64,000 nt of DNA from Staphylococcus agnetis (GCF_002901865.1 NZ_PPQF01000008.1:48615-112614), one strand, 5' to 3'. Shown: positions 45,459 to 55,663, counted from the stretch's first letter. Translations and numbers: made by a program. The notes: generated by a model from the letters alone, not told the origin.

Positions 45459-46067
45459 TTAGCCGCCGAATAAGCGTGCCCAAAAACCTTTTTGTTCTTG
45501 GTTGTTTTTAATCGTTGTCACAAGTTCTTGTTGTTCTTTAGTTTGTGTTTCGATGCTTTCTTGTGTTTTAGATAATTGATCCGCTTGTTGTTTTTGACTT
45601 TCGGTAATGGCATTTAAAGATTTTGCGTTTGTTTCAAGTTGGTTGTTTAACTGTGTATGTAATGATTTCAATTCTTCTTGTTGTTGGTGAACTTGAGAAA
45701 TCATTTGTCCCAAAAGTTGGCGTTCTTCGCGCATTTTATCGATTTCTGCTTTTAGTTCTTGCATCATTTGAGGGAACTGTTGGTCTGATGGTAAGTTTTG
45801 ACCATTATCTTTGACGATGACTTGTAAAAAGTCTTTTTCTTGTTCTAATTCTTCAAATGCAAGTTCATAACTGTTCGTGCGTCCAACACGTTCTGCAATT
45901 TCTTGGAATAATTCAATGTCTTCTTCCTGGAAATCCGTTGCTTCACGTCCACGGTATTCCGTTTTTTTCAACTGGTAGCCACGTTCTTCTAGGTGCTGTA
46001 CAATTTTGCGCACTTGCTTTTCACTAAGCTCTGATTTCTGTGCAAACTCTTTTGTTAGCATGTTCAT
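45459..46067 (-). CDS. Winged-helix/coiled-coil protein (DUF536-like)
   Basis: This 202-residue protein has an N-terminal helix-turn-helix (LTKEFAQKSELSEKQVRKIVQHLEERGYQLKKTEYRGREATDF), a short domain, then a long coiled coil (about residues 85-190, rich in Gln/Glu/Lys/Leu heptads). The C-terminus GFWARLFGG is a short amphipathic tip that could touch membrane. The layout resembles DUF536/plasmid replication-associated proteins and Firmicute MerR-like coiled-coil proteins. The start may be the ATG at 46067 or 46061. The function is unknown; it is conserved next to xpt in staphylococci as I recall the locus. Confidence 0.65.
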   Translation of the reverse strand: MNMLTKEFAQKSELSEKQVRKIVQHLEERGYQLKKTEYRGREATDFQEEDIELFQEIAERVGRTNSYELAFEELEQEKDFLQVIVKDNGQNLPSDQQFPQMMQELKAEIDKMREERQLLGQMISQVHQQQEELKSLHTQLNNQLETNAKSLNAITESQKQQADQLSKTQESIETQTKEQQELVTTIKNNQEQKGFWARLFGG

Positions 46068-46173
46068 AAATCCTTTCTGTCAGTCATTTTAGACTTACGG
46101 TAGCCTGAGTTCAGTGACCCGTCAGTCTTACCTCTACCTTATTGTAACGGCTTTACGACTGGATTTCAAGGGC

Positions 46174-46848
46174 TTAAGCATTCATATCTTTACTCAAATT
46201 CATTTTTATTAATAGTGGATAAATCACACGTCTTGGAATGCGATTAGCAAAGACGTATTTCAAAATATAGCATGATTTTACACTTGTACCGTAGATATCT
46301 TTCGTTAAAGGAATGTTTGCTTTGATATATAAATCAAGAGGTACAGGTTTTCCTTTACGGTCTAATGAAGGCTGAATATAAGGGATTTGCGTTTGTTTTT
46401 CATAACCATGATGTGTTAAGAAATGACGTCGAAACGCGATGTCTTCTGCTGTTTCAGCATCAACATCTGGATTTTCAAGCGTTGATTCAAACATAAAGAA
46501 GTTCACATCTCTCCCGTGCAATTGATTAGATAATCGATTAATGCCTTTTTCCACTTCTTCTAGCATCATAGCTAAATACGTTTCCTGTTGTGCACCAGGT
46601 TCTGCGATTAAATAGACAATGAAGCCTGTGTTTGTTGTTGCTTCATAATGTGCTGTCGCAAAACTCACCACACGATTGTCTTCAATGCCGACTAAAAAAA
46701 CGTAATCATTGTGTGTTTTTTCAGTTTTTAAAGATTGCACAAAGACAGATTCGTCTTCTGTTACGAGGGGATCTAATTTATCCATATAAAAATCGAGTGC
46801 GGGTTCATACCATTGATCTTGGGTAGATTTTATTTGTACAAATTTCAT
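46174..46848 (-). CDS. GNAT-fold acetyltransferase-like protein
   Basis: This 224-residue protein has KFVQIKSTQDQWYEPALDFYMDKLDPLVTEDESVF at the N-terminus, VFLVGIEDNRVVSFATAHYEATTNTGFIVYLIAEPGAQQETYLAMMLEEV (a GNAT-like beta-hairpin with an acetyl-CoA loop region), and a C-terminal extension. The acceptor is unknown. The ATG at 46848 after GAGAGGTG is chosen over an upstream in-frame start. It is transcribed leftward, alone. Confidence 0.65.
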   Translation of the reverse strand: MKFVQIKSTQDQWYEPALDFYMDKLDPLVTEDESVFVQSLKTEKTHNDYVFLVGIEDNRVVSFATAHYEATTNTGFIVYLIAEPGAQQETYLAMMLEEVEKGINRLSNQLHGRDVNFFMFESTLENPDVDAETAEDIAFRRHFLTHHGYEKQTQIPYIQPSLDRKGKPVPLDLYIKANIPLTKDIYGTSVKSCYILKYVFANRIPRRVIYPLLIKMNLSKDMNA

Positions 46849-46991
46849 TGCGTTCACCTCTCTTGATTGATAACAGTATAGCACAGATAGTTAAAAACAG
46901 GCGTGGTAGACTGGCGCTTTCATGTAAAAAGGACTAGAACATTTTACAATGTCCTAGCCCCAAAAATTCATCATTATGAATGATTTGAATT

Positions 46992-47402
46992 TCACTCGAT
47001 ATCGCCTTTATGTTCAGACGGCTTATGTGTATCCGTTGAAGGTTCAATATAGGCTGCGTTATTTTGTGTTACTTCACCGTGTTTCGTTGTATCTTTTTGA
47101 ACAACGACTACAATTTTATTGTTGTTTAAGTCTTGTTTTAAATCTTCAGTTTGTTCTTCACCGAAGTTATAACGACTTAAAGCGGCACCTTCAGCATCCT
47201 CCCCAATAAACATACGCATAAATTTGTCGCTGACTGTACCATTTGTAGACTTATGCTGAATTTGACAATCGTTGAAACGATCAGTTTTGAGTTTCTCTTT
47301 ACTAATTACTACAATTTCAGATTCTTTATATCCGTTTCGTAAAAAAGAATCTACGACTTCAATTGCATCTTCTTCTGTGCGTGCTACTTTAAAATCTGCC
47401 AT
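46992..47402 (-). CDS. General stress protein 17M-domain protein (YflT-like)
   Basis: This 136-residue cytoplasmic protein starts ADFKVARTEEDAIEVVDSFLRNGYKESEIVVISKEK, the 17M/YflT pattern, with an Asp/Asn-rich tail. In bacilli these proteins belong to the SigB general stress regulon; a SigB promoter was not clearly found here. GGAGGCG precedes the start. The role in the cell is not established. Confidence 0.78.
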   Translation of the reverse strand: MADFKVARTEEDAIEVVDSFLRNGYKESEIVVISKEKLKTDRFNDCQIQHKSTNGTVSDKFMRMFIGEDAEGAALSRYNFGEEQTEDLKQDLNNNKIVVVVQKDTTKHGEVTQNNAAYIEPSTDTHKPSEHKGDIE

Positions 47403-47614
47403 AATCGACGCCTCCGTTTTTAATATTCATATTAGTTTTACCCATGTTACATCGCAAATAACCGTTTGATACCTATAAGACAATCATAACAAATTTACGG
47501 CATTTAATTAACAAATTTATGATTGCGCTTCCATTATTATGATGCCCTTAAGGAAGGGGATTCTGAAATTAATTTACATAAATTTCTGAAAATAATTGAT
47601 TTGACGCGACGGTA

Positions 47615-47643
47615 TTGCGTATTAACTTCAAATTTGCTATTAT
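47615..47643 (+). promoter_or_regulatory. Promoter of the xpt operon
   Basis: TTGCGT (47615-47620) and TATTAT (47638-47643) are 17 bp apart, with an extended -10 TG. It lies 20 bp before the purine aptamer. Confidence 0.6.
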
Positions 47644-47662
47644 CATTAAATAATTTATACGC

Positions 47663-47732
47663 ACTCATATAATCTGAAGAATATGGCTTTGGAAGTTTCT
47701 ACCACGTTGCCTTAAACAATGTGACTATGAGT
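47663..47732 (+). promoter_or_regulatory. Guanine riboswitch aptamer
   Basis: The conserved purine-aptamer blocks are all present in order: ACTCATATAATC, ATATGG, AAGTTTCTACC, CCTTAAA and GACTATGAGT. The closing stem is ACTCAT/ATGAGT. The C in GACTAT marks guanine rather than adenine specificity. Confidence 0.94.
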
Positions 47733-47769
47733 AAATGAAAATCAATGTAATGCTTTGTATCATTTTGTC

Positions 47770-47892
47770 ATGTGCATCATGATTTTAATGATATTTTTAG
47801 TGATACCTTTTATGTCTCACCCATTTCATGTCTATGACCCGCGTATCAAATTGAACGGTACGATTATTATGTTGAATGAAAAGGGATTATAA
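47770..47892 (+). CDS. Small leader open reading frame, 40 codons
   Basis: Between the guanine aptamer and the terminator, an ATG-started frame of 40 codons ends in TAA. It reads a hydrophobic opening (MCIMILMIFLVIPFM) and then a plausible soluble end (DPRIKLNGTIIMLNEKGL). No good ribosome site is visible, so it may be untranslated, a leader peptide, or a gene remnant. The confidence is for the open frame being functional, not for its existence. Confidence 0.3.
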   Translation: MCIMILMIFLVIPFMSHPFHVYDPRIKLNGTIIMLNEKGL

Positions 47893-47930
47893 AACGTGTC
47901 ACACTTACAACTGTATTTCACTTACTCGTT

Positions 47931-47965
47931 CCTAAAACTATATTCTGAAGTTTTGGGCTTTTTTA
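47931..47965 (+). terminator. Riboswitch terminator before xpt
   Basis: CCTAAAACT and AGTTTTGGG pair (one G-T wobble) around a 9-nt loop and are followed by CTTTTTT. It lies about 200 nt downstream of the aptamer. Confidence 0.8.
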
Positions 47966-47996
47966 TTATCTTGACCAAAATTGAGGAGGAACCGAA

Positions 47997-48578
47997 GTGG
48001 AAAGGTTAAAAAACAAAGTCATTGAAGATGGCGTTGTCATTGATGAAAAGATCTTAAAAGTGGATGGTTTTTTAAATCATCAAATTGATGCTGAACTGAT
48101 GCACGAGATAGGAAAAGTCTTTCATGAACAATTTGCGCATGAAAACGTCACAAAAATCTTAACGATTGAAGCCTCAGGTATTGCCCCGGCCATTATGGCA
48201 GCTTTACATTTTGATGTCCCTTGTCTCTTTGCGAAAAAAGCAAAACCGAGCACATTGAATAAAGGTTTCTATCAAACAGATGTGCACTCATTTACGAAAA
48301 ATAAAACGAGTACCGTTATCATTTCAGAAGAATTTTTATCACCTGATGACCGCGTATTCATTATCGATGACTTTTTAGCGAATGGCGAAGCGGCACTTGG
48401 GCTACACCGTCTCGTACAACAAGCGAACGCGACAACTGTAGGAGTTGGGATATTAGTAGAAAAAAGCTTCCAACAAGGGCGCACACGTCTTGAAGAAGCA
48501 GGACTCAATGTATCGTCACTGTGTCAAATTGCCTCTCTTAAAGGTAACAAAATTACATTAGTTGGAGATCAAGCATAA
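47997..48578 (+). CDS. xpt: Xanthine phosphoribosyltransferase
   Basis: This salvage enzyme converts xanthine and PRPP to XMP. The 193-residue protein has the PRPP loop VFIIDDFLANGEAALGL and a substrate region ending in LEEAGLNVSSLCQIASL. The start codon is GTG behind GAGGAGGAA. Its stop overlaps the start of pbuX. It is the first gene of the guanine-riboswitch-controlled operon xpt-pbuX-guaB-guaA. Confidence 0.95.
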   Translation: MERLKNKVIEDGVVIDEKILKVDGFLNHQIDAELMHEIGKVFHEQFAHENVTKILTIEASGIAPAIMAALHFDVPCLFAKKAKPSTLNKGFYQTDVHSFTKNKTSTVIISEEFLSPDDRVFIIDDFLANGEAALGLHRLVQQANATTVGVGILVEKSFQQGRTRLEEAGLNVSSLCQIASLKGNKITLVGDQA

Positions 48579-49846
48579 TGAAAAGATTTCTATTAAGTTT
48601 ACAACATCTCTTAGCTATGTATGCGGGTGCCATTCTTGTACCTATTATTGTAGGAACAAGTTTAAAATTCACCCCTGAACAAATCGCATTTCTTGTTACT
48701 GTCGATATTTTTATGTGTGGTGTTGCGACGTTTTTACAAGTGTACCGCGGTGTCGGAATTGGACTCCCGGTCGTGTTAGGATGTACGTTTACTGCTGTTG
48801 CGCCAATGATTATGATTGGGCAGTCTAAAGGGGTAGACGTCTTGTACGGTTCACTTTTCGCATCAGGGATTTTGGTCATTATCATCGCACCATTTTTCGC
48901 TTATCTTGTGCGTCTTTTTCCACCAGTTGTGACGGGAAGTGTCGTAACCATTATCGGTATTACGTTAATGCCAGTCGCAATGAATTATATTGCTGGTGGG
49001 CAAGGTGCCAAAGATTACGGTTCGCCGAAGCATATTTTACTTGGTTTTGCGACACTCATCATCATTTTAGTCATTCAACGTTTTGCGACAGGTTTTATTA
49101 AATCTATTGCCATTTTATTAGGATTAGTGAGTGGGACAGTAATCGCAAGTTTCTTAGGACTTGTGGATATCGCCCAAGTGGGTCAAGCCCATTGGTTTGA
49201 GTTACCACGTCCATTCCGATTCTACGGATTCGCTTTTGACTTTGGTGCGATTGTCGTTTTCTTTATCGTCGCGCTCATCAGTTTAATCGAGTCAACGGGT
49301 GTGTATCATGCGTTAAGTCAAATTACAGGACGTCAATTAGAACGTAAAGATTTTAGAAAAGGCTATATGGCTGAAGGAATTGCGATTACGTTAGGTGCCA
49401 TTTTTAATGCCTTTCCTTATACCGCGTATTCTCAAAACGTAGGGCTTGTGTCCTTATCTGGCGCTAAGAAAAACGATGTCATTTACGGCATGGTGATCAT
49501 GCTTATCATTTGTGGATGTATTCCTAAAATTGGCGCTTTAGCGAACATCATCCCATTGTCTGTTTTAGGTGGTGCGATGTTAGCGATGTTTGGTATGGTG
49601 ATGGCTTATGGTGTCCGCATTCTTGGTGACATTAACTTCAAAAACCAAAATAATTTGTTAATCATCGCGATTTCAGTCGGTTTAGGTGCGGGGATTACTG
49701 CTGTTCCAGAAGCATTTAAAGCGCTCGGTGATCAATTTACATGGTTTACTCAAAATGGTATCGTTTTAGGAACAATTTCAGCGATTATATTGAATTTATT
49801 TTTTAATGGTCTAAACTATCAACAAAACGAAGAAAATGTGAAATAA
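48578..49846 (+). CDS. pbuX: Xanthine permease PbuX
   Basis: This 422-residue member of the nucleobase-cation symporter-2 family has about 14 spans. It has QHLLAMYAGAILVPIIVGTSL at the start, the conserved ALISLIESTGVYHALSQITG, and the NCS2 signature with NAFPYTAYSQNVGLVSLSG. It imports xanthine for Xpt. The start overlaps the stop of xpt (ATGA-type coupling). Confidence 0.95.
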   Translation: MKRFLLSLQHLLAMYAGAILVPIIVGTSLKFTPEQIAFLVTVDIFMCGVATFLQVYRGVGIGLPVVLGCTFTAVAPMIMIGQSKGVDVLYGSLFASGILVIIIAPFFAYLVRLFPPVVTGSVVTIIGITLMPVAMNYIAGGQGAKDYGSPKHILLGFATLIIILVIQRFATGFIKSIAILLGLVSGTVIASFLGLVDIAQVGQAHWFELPRPFRFYGFAFDFGAIVVFFIVALISLIESTGVYHALSQITGRQLERKDFRKGYMAEGIAITLGAIFNAFPYTAYSQNVGLVSLSGAKKNDVIYGMVIMLIICGCIPKIGALANIIPLSVLGGAMLAMFGMVMAYGVRILGDINFKNQNNLLIIAISVGLGAGITAVPEAFKALGDQFTWFTQNGIVLGTISAIILNLFFNGLNYQQNEENVK

Positions 49847-49863
49847 TATAACTATCAATTTGA

Positions 49864-51348
<1,485 letters not shown>

Positions 51349-51370
51349 GGGATAAAGGAGTACACACATT

Positions 51371-52912
51371 ATGGAAATGGCAAAAGAACAAGAACTGATT
51401 CTTGTCCTAGACTTCGGAAGTCAGTATAACCAACTGATTACACGACGCATTCGTGAAATGGGTGTGTATAGTGAATTACACGACCATGAAATTTCTATTG
51501 AAGAAATTAAAAAAATGAATCCAAAAGGGATTATTCTTTCAGGTGGACCGAACTCTGTGTATGCAGATGACGCGTTCACAATTGATACAGAAATCTACAA
51601 CTTAGGCATTCCTGTTTTAGGTATTTGTTACGGTATGCAATTAACGACAAAATTATTAGGTGGTAAAGTTGAGCGCGCGAACGAACGTGAATACGGAAAA
51701 GCGACAATCAACGCAAAATCAGACGAGTTATTCTTCGGTTTACCAGAAGAACAAACGGTTTGGATGAGCCACTCTGATAAAGTTATCGAAATTCCAGAAG
51801 GCTTTGAAGTCATTGCAGACAGTCCAAGCACACAATATGCGGCTATCGAAGACAAATCACGTCGTATTTATGGGGTACAATTCCACCCAGAAGTGCGTCA
51901 TACAGAATTTGGTAATGACTTATTACGTAACTTTGTACGTCGTGTATGTAACTGTACAGGCGAGTGGACGATGGAAAACTTCATTGAAATCGAAGTAGAA
52001 AAAATCCGTGAAAAAGTGGGCGACCGTCGCGTGCTTTGCGCAATGAGCGGTGGGGTAGACTCCTCTGTAGTTGCGGTATTATTACACAAAGCGATTGGCG
52101 ATCAATTAACATGTATCTTCGTTGACCACGGTCTTTTACGTAAAGGTGAAGGCGACATGGTAATGGAACAATTCGGTGAAGGCTTCAACATGAACATCAT
52201 TCGTGTGAACGCACAAGACCGTTTCATGTCTAAACTTGCAGGCGTATCAGATCCTGAACAAAAACGTAAAATTATCGGTAACGAATTCGTGTACGTCTTT
52301 GATGATGAAGCATCAAAATTAAAAGGTGTAGACTTCTTAGCACAAGGTACACTTTATACAGACGTCATCGAATCAGGTACAAAAACAGCACAAACAATCA
52401 AATCTCATCATAACGTAGGTGGCTTACCAGAAGACATGGAATTCGAATTAATCGAACCAATCAACACGTTATTTAAAGACGAAGTACGTGCATTAGGTAT
52501 CGAATTAGGTATTCCAGAACACCTCGTTTGGAGACAACCATTCCCAGGTCCAGGATTAGGTATCCGTGTCCTTGGTGAAATTACAGAAGAAAAATTAGAA
52601 ATCGTTCGTGAATCCGATGCGATTTTACGCCAAGTCATTCGTGAAGAAGGCTTAGAGCGTGACATTTGGCAATACTTCACAGTATTACCAGATATCCGTT
52701 CAGTAGGTGTAATGGGAGACTACCGTACGTATGACTATACAGTCGGTGTACGTGCCGTAACGTCAATTGACGGTATGACAAGTGACTTCGCACGTATCGA
52801 TTGGGAAGTCTTACAAAAAATCTCAACACGTATCGTAAACGAAGTGGATCACGTTAACCGTGTGGTCTATGACATCACTTCAAAACCCCCAAGCACAATC
52901 GAGTGGGAATAA
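51371..52912 (+). CDS. guaA: GMP synthase (glutamine-hydrolysing)
   Basis: This enzyme aminates XMP to GMP. The 513-residue protein has the class I glutamine amidotransferase domain with catalytic Cys in GICYGMQL, and His/Glu in QFHPEV. The ATP-pyrophosphatase P-loop is SGGVDSSV, and the C-terminal dimer domain ends PPSTIEWE. It is the last gene of the operon. Its 3' end is the insertion site of the island that follows; the gene is intact, so the island restores or leaves the coding end. Confidence 0.97.
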   Translation: MEMAKEQELILVLDFGSQYNQLITRRIREMGVYSELHDHEISIEEIKKMNPKGIILSGGPNSVYADDAFTIDTEIYNLGIPVLGICYGMQLTTKLLGGKVERANEREYGKATINAKSDELFFGLPEEQTVWMSHSDKVIEIPEGFEVIADSPSTQYAAIEDKSRRIYGVQFHPEVRHTEFGNDLLRNFVRRVCNCTGEWTMENFIEIEVEKIREKVGDRRVLCAMSGGVDSSVVAVLLHKAIGDQLTCIFVDHGLLRKGEGDMVMEQFGEGFNMNIIRVNAQDRFMSKLAGVSDPEQKRKIIGNEFVYVFDDEASKLKGVDFLAQGTLYTDVIESGTKTAQTIKSHHNVGGLPEDMEFELIEPINTLFKDEVRALGIELGIPEHLVWRQPFPGPGLGIRVLGEITEEKLEIVRESDAILRQVIREEGLERDIWQYFTVLPDIRSVGVMGDYRTYDYTVGVRAVTSIDGMTSDFARIDWEVLQKISTRIVNEVDHVNRVVYDITSKPPSTIEWE

Positions 52913-52925
52913 TTATATATAGTAA
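52880..52925. other. Presumed left attachment site of the island (guaA 3' end)
   Basis: SaPI-family islands are known to insert at the 3' end of guaA. Here the island integrase gene lies immediately after guaA and reads towards it. The core repeat cannot be delimited because the right-hand copy is outside the window; a second copy of the guaA tail was searched for by eye in the rest of the window and not found. Confidence 0.6.
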
Positions 52926-52930
52926 ATGAT

Positions 52931-52966
52931 AGGCTAGAATTACCGTTATTATGCGGTTTCTAGCCT
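52931..52966. terminator. Terminator after guaA
   Basis: AGGCTAGAA and TTCTAGCCT, with an inner ACCG/CGGT pair, form a strong stem followed by T-rich sequence. Confidence 0.85.
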
Positions 52967-52979
52967 CTTTTATTTTGCG

Positions 52980-53001
52980 TTGAATACGTTTTGAATACGT
53001 T
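52980..53001. repeat. Tandem 11-bp repeat beside the integrase gene
   Basis: TTGAATACGTT occurs twice in perfect tandem, between the guaA terminator and the end of int. Short direct repeats of about 11 bp are typical arm-type binding sites of tyrosine integrases. Confidence 0.65.
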
Positions 53002-53005
53002 ATGC

Positions 53006-54142
53006 TTAAAAATTGATGTATTTTGCGAATTTTTCAGCCACTTGATCACGTTGTTTTTCAGTTACGTGAGCGTAAATATCCATAGTTGTTTTAATGTCTC
53101 CGTGACCTAATCTATCTTGTACTTCTTGAATAGATAGACCAGCCTCAAATAAAAGAGAACAATGAGTGTGTCTAAACCCATGAACTTTAATCCTCTTAAA
53201 ATTATTCTTCTCACAAATTAAGTCTAATGCTTTATTGCAATGCTCGGGGTATAGCGGTTTATTATCACGTATAGTAGTAAAAACATGTTGATGTTTATCA
53301 GAGGTATTGTGACCATATTTAAGAGACTCCACTCTTTGATAAGTGCGCCATGATTTCAATACACTTGCAGTTTTATCATCAATACTTATTGTTCTATAAG
53401 ATGATTTAGTTTTAGGTTCTTGTATTACCAGTTTATAATTTGACCCTCTTGCACAAGTTTTATTGATAGATATGGTTTGTTTAGTAAAGTCAATATCGTT
53501 CCATGTTAAAGCCATTAATTCCCCACGTCTAAAGCCAGTAAAAGCTAATGTTCGAAAAATAGCATAATATAATGGGTCATCTTCAACAAAAGTTAAAAAC
53601 TGTTTCAATTCATCACTTGAATAATACTTCATAGACGCGTCTTGTTGCGTTTCTTTTTTTCTAGGTGCTTTTGTATGTGTAAATGGATTATCAGCGATTA
53701 TCTTAAGGCTTACGGCATATTTAAACACATTAGATGTGTATATTCGTATAGCTTTAATATCAGAGTACTTTTTGTTCCATTTATTAATAACTTTTTGGCA
53801 GTATGGCACGGTTATTTTCTTAATAGGTATATCTTTGAAATGTTCTAATATAGCTGTATCAAATAAAGTTAAAACACGTTGATATGTACTTTCTCTTACG
53901 GTGTTTTGATACTGTTCAAGCCATAGCTCATATACTTCTTTAAACGTCGTTATATCGTTGTTTAGAAAGCCGTTTTGGCTTACCTCTGTTTGAAGTTTTG
54001 CCTCTGCAATTTTAGCTTCTCTTTCAGTCTTAAAGCCTCGTCTAGTAGTTCTCTTTTGTTTACCCGTAATTGGATCAGTCCCTAAATATGCAACAAACAT
54101 ATAGGCAGTAGAACCGTCTTTCTTCTTGTATTTCTTAATCAT
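53006..54142 (-). CDS. int: Island integrase (tyrosine recombinase)
   Basis: This 378-residue phage-type integrase has an N-terminal arm-binding domain (YKKKDGSTAYMFVAYLGTDPITGKQKRTTRRGF), a core-binding SAM-like domain (about 65-160), and the catalytic domain. The visible catalytic residues are Arg205 in GFRRGE, His321 and Arg324 in HGFRH, His347 in LGHGD and nucleophile Tyr357. The ATG at 54142 is preferred over a TTG three codons upstream. It is transcribed leftward towards guaA, next to the stl-like gene, as in SaPIs. Confidence 0.95.
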   Translation of the reverse strand: MIKKYKKKDGSTAYMFVAYLGTDPITGKQKRTTRRGFKTEREAKIAEAKLQTEVSQNGFLNNDITTFKEVYELWLEQYQNTVRESTYQRVLTLFDTAILEHFKDIPIKKITVPYCQKVINKWNKKYSDIKAIRIYTSNVFKYAVSLKIIADNPFTHTKAPRKKETQQDASMKYYSSDELKQFLTFVEDDPLYYAIFRTLAFTGFRRGELMALTWNDIDFTKQTISINKTCARGSNYKLVIQEPKTKSSYRTISIDDKTASVLKSWRTYQRVESLKYGHNTSDKHQHVFTTIRDNKPLYPEHCNKALDLICEKNNFKRIKVHGFRHTHCSLLFEAGLSIQEVQDRLGHGDIKTTMDIYAHVTEKQRDQVAEKFAKYINF

Positions 54143-54163
54143 ATAAATCAATCCTTTCTATTT

Positions 54164-54180
54164 GCCTGCAACGCGTGAGA
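54164..54180. repeat. 17-bp direct repeat, copy 1
   Basis: GCCTGCAACGCGTGAGA is identical to the sequence at 55664-55680, exactly 1500 bp away. This copy lies upstream of int. Confidence 0.85.
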
Positions 54181-54189
54181 TTGGATTGA

Positions 54190-54222
54190 CACGCCGTTAA
54201 GGAATGGCTACCTTGTGGCGTG
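54190..54222. other. Hairpin between int and the stl-like gene
   Basis: CACGCC and GGCGTG, with an inner AAGG/CCTT, form an imperfect hairpin just after the stl-like stop codon. No T-run follows, so a role as simple terminator is uncertain. Confidence 0.5.
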
Positions 54223-54226
54223 ATGA

Positions 54227-55012
54227 TTAATTATTTTCTTTTTCAAGAATAAAATTCTTATGATCTTCTAATCTATCTGGATATACATTTAAGTACGTTT
54301 TATACATTGGTTCTCCCTTAATAGCATCATAATGATAGTTAGGAACAAGCTGTAACCTTTCACCTAAATTTATAGCTTCTTTCTTTAGTGATTCTATTTC
54401 TTTTAATGCTTTTTTTCTATCCTCGTGACTATCTAAATTTTTAAACATTAATGATATATATTTCTCGTGGAATTCAGTTATTTCTTCGAATGTAACTATA
54501 CCCTCTTGCTCGTTTAATCTCTTCCTTTTTGCCAAAGTTTCATAATTTGCTATTGAAGTATTTAAACCACCTGACAAAATTTGTTTATATAAGTCTAAAA
54601 CGTATTCGTAACTTATTCTGCTAATATCAATTTTTGACTCATTTAATAATTCTAATATTTTTATAGTTTCATCATATAAATCGTAGGACGAAAAGTATAT
54701 ATCACTTTCGTTATAGTAAGCTTTTTTGACATAATTATAAATTTTATCGAACTTAGAAAAATCATTTAAGGTAGGACTATAACCTTTTTCTTTAAGTTCA
54801 TCAGATATCCGATGTATAACGTAACTTGGTATACCTAATCCTTTACTGTAATTTTCAATTTCATTAACGCCTATATTTCTTTTGCCGTTTTCATGATTTG
54901 ATATGGTGTTTTGGCTAAATCCGGTTAGTCTACTCATCTCGACTTGAGTTAACTTCATATATTTTCTTAATTTTTTAATAATAGTTCCGTAATGTGTGGG
55001 TAATTCTGACAT
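54227..55012 (-). CDS. Stl-like master repressor (XRE-family)
   Basis: This 261-residue protein has an N-terminal helix-turn-helix (GTIIKKLRKYMKLTQVEMSRLTGFSQNTISNHENGKRNI) and a long C-terminal domain of about 190 mostly helical residues. In SaPIs the divergent leftward repressor Stl holds the island silent until a helper-phage protein binds its C-terminal part. Position, orientation and architecture all fit that role; the derepressing partner cannot be predicted. The ATG at 55012 has a GAGGCG site; the upstream in-frame start would run through the operators. Confidence 0.82.
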   Translation of the reverse strand: MSELPTHYGTIIKKLRKYMKLTQVEMSRLTGFSQNTISNHENGKRNIGVNEIENYSKGLGIPSYVIHRISDELKEKGYSPTLNDFSKFDKIYNYVKKAYYNESDIYFSSYDLYDETIKILELLNESKIDISRISYEYVLDLYKQILSGGLNTSIANYETLAKRKRLNEQEGIVTFEEITEFHEKYISLMFKNLDSHEDRKKALKEIESLKKEAINLGERLQLVPNYHYDAIKGEPMYKTYLNVYPDRLEDHKNFILEKENN

Positions 55013-55057
55013 ATTAAATCGCCTCCATTCTCCCAAATAATAACACATTAAGAAAAA

Positions 55058-55074
55058 TATCTCAATTTGCAATA
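55058..55074. promoter_or_regulatory. Island operator O1 (degenerate)
   Basis: TATCTCA-ATT-TGCAATA follows the 7-3-7 layout of O2 and O3 with two mismatches in the right arm. It lies between the divergent stl-like and cro-like genes. Confidence 0.5.
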
Positions 55075-55091
55075 TTTTTTGTTGATTAAAA

Positions 55092-55108
55092 TATCTCATT
55101 ATGAGATA
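55092..55108. promoter_or_regulatory. Island operator O2 (perfect palindrome)
   Basis: TATCTCA-TTA-TGAGATA is a perfect inverted repeat with a 3-bp spacer, 20 bp before the cro-like start codon. Confidence 0.8.
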
Positions 55109-55129
55109 ATCTGTTCAGGAGGTGAGAAA

Positions 55130-55357
55130 ATGGTTACCAAAAAGAATGAACTAAAACAAAAATATATAAAGCCTAAACAAAAGTTGAGGGAAGAAAGATT
55201 GAAAAGAGAATTGTCTACTACATATATGGCTCAGTTAATAGGAATAGATAGAAGACAATACGAGTTAAAAGAAAAAGGCATTTATTCATTTCATGATTAT
55301 GAAATTAAAATAATTTCAGAGTATCTTAATATAAATAAAGAAGTCTTTTTTATTTAA
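55130..55357 (+). CDS. Cro-like small XRE regulator (Str-type)
   Basis: This 75-residue basic protein has a helix-turn-helix (KLREERLKRELSTTYMAQLIGIDRRQYELKEKG). It is divergent from the stl-like repressor gene. In SaPIs the equivalent gene str is the first rightward regulator. The start follows AGGAGGTGAGAAA, and operator palindromes lie both before and after the gene. It is followed by the Xis/AlpA-like gene. Confidence 0.78.
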   Translation: MVTKKNELKQKYIKPKQKLREERLKRELSTTYMAQLIGIDRRQYELKEKGIYSFHDYEIKIISEYLNINKEVFFI

Positions 55358-55364
55358 TTGATAA

Positions 55365-55381
55365 TATCTCAAAATGAGATA
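55365..55381. promoter_or_regulatory. Island operator O3 (perfect palindrome)
   Basis: TATCTCA-AAA-TGAGATA has the same arms and spacing as O2. It is located between the cro-like gene and the next gene. Confidence 0.78.
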
Positions 55382-55399
55382 AAAAGTTAGGTGATTATA

Positions 55400-55660
55400 A
55401 TGCAACCATTTCTAAGTGATCAAGCTAGTCAGCAGTTAGTCAATAGCATAGTTAATATCGCTGAAAAATTAGCTTTGGAAAAAGTTAAGCAATCACGTAA
55501 GCGATATCTCATTCAAAAAGAAGTTATGGAAGAGTACAACGTGACTCATAAAGTTATAACTGAATGGGAAATGAATGGCTTACGGAAAGTTAAAATCGGT
55601 AAAACTATTCGCTATGACCGTCATGACATTGAAGATGTAATTGAACAAATGAAGAATTGA
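55400..55660 (+). CDS. Xis/AlpA-like small DNA-binding protein
   Basis: This 86-residue protein has a C-terminal MerR/excisionase-type helix-turn-helix (KRYLIQKEVMEEYNVTHKVITEWEMNGLRKVKIGKTIRYDRHDIEDVIEQ). This pattern is common for SaPI and phage excisionases and for helix-turn-helix AlpA-like activators. The ATG at 55400 has a TAGGTG ribosome site. Operator O3 directly upstream suggests it is controlled with the cro-like gene. Excision function is likely but not shown. Confidence 0.68.
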   Translation: MQPFLSDQASQQLVNSIVNIAEKLALEKVKQSRKRYLIQKEVMEEYNVTHKVITEWEMNGLRKVKIGKTIRYDRHDIEDVIEQMKN

Positions 55661-55663
55661 AAC

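Noticed and set aside
46931..46957. Terminator upstream of the stress-protein gene end
   Set aside because: GGAC/GTCC and ACATT/AATGT can pair only with mismatches and no T-run follows on the needed strand.
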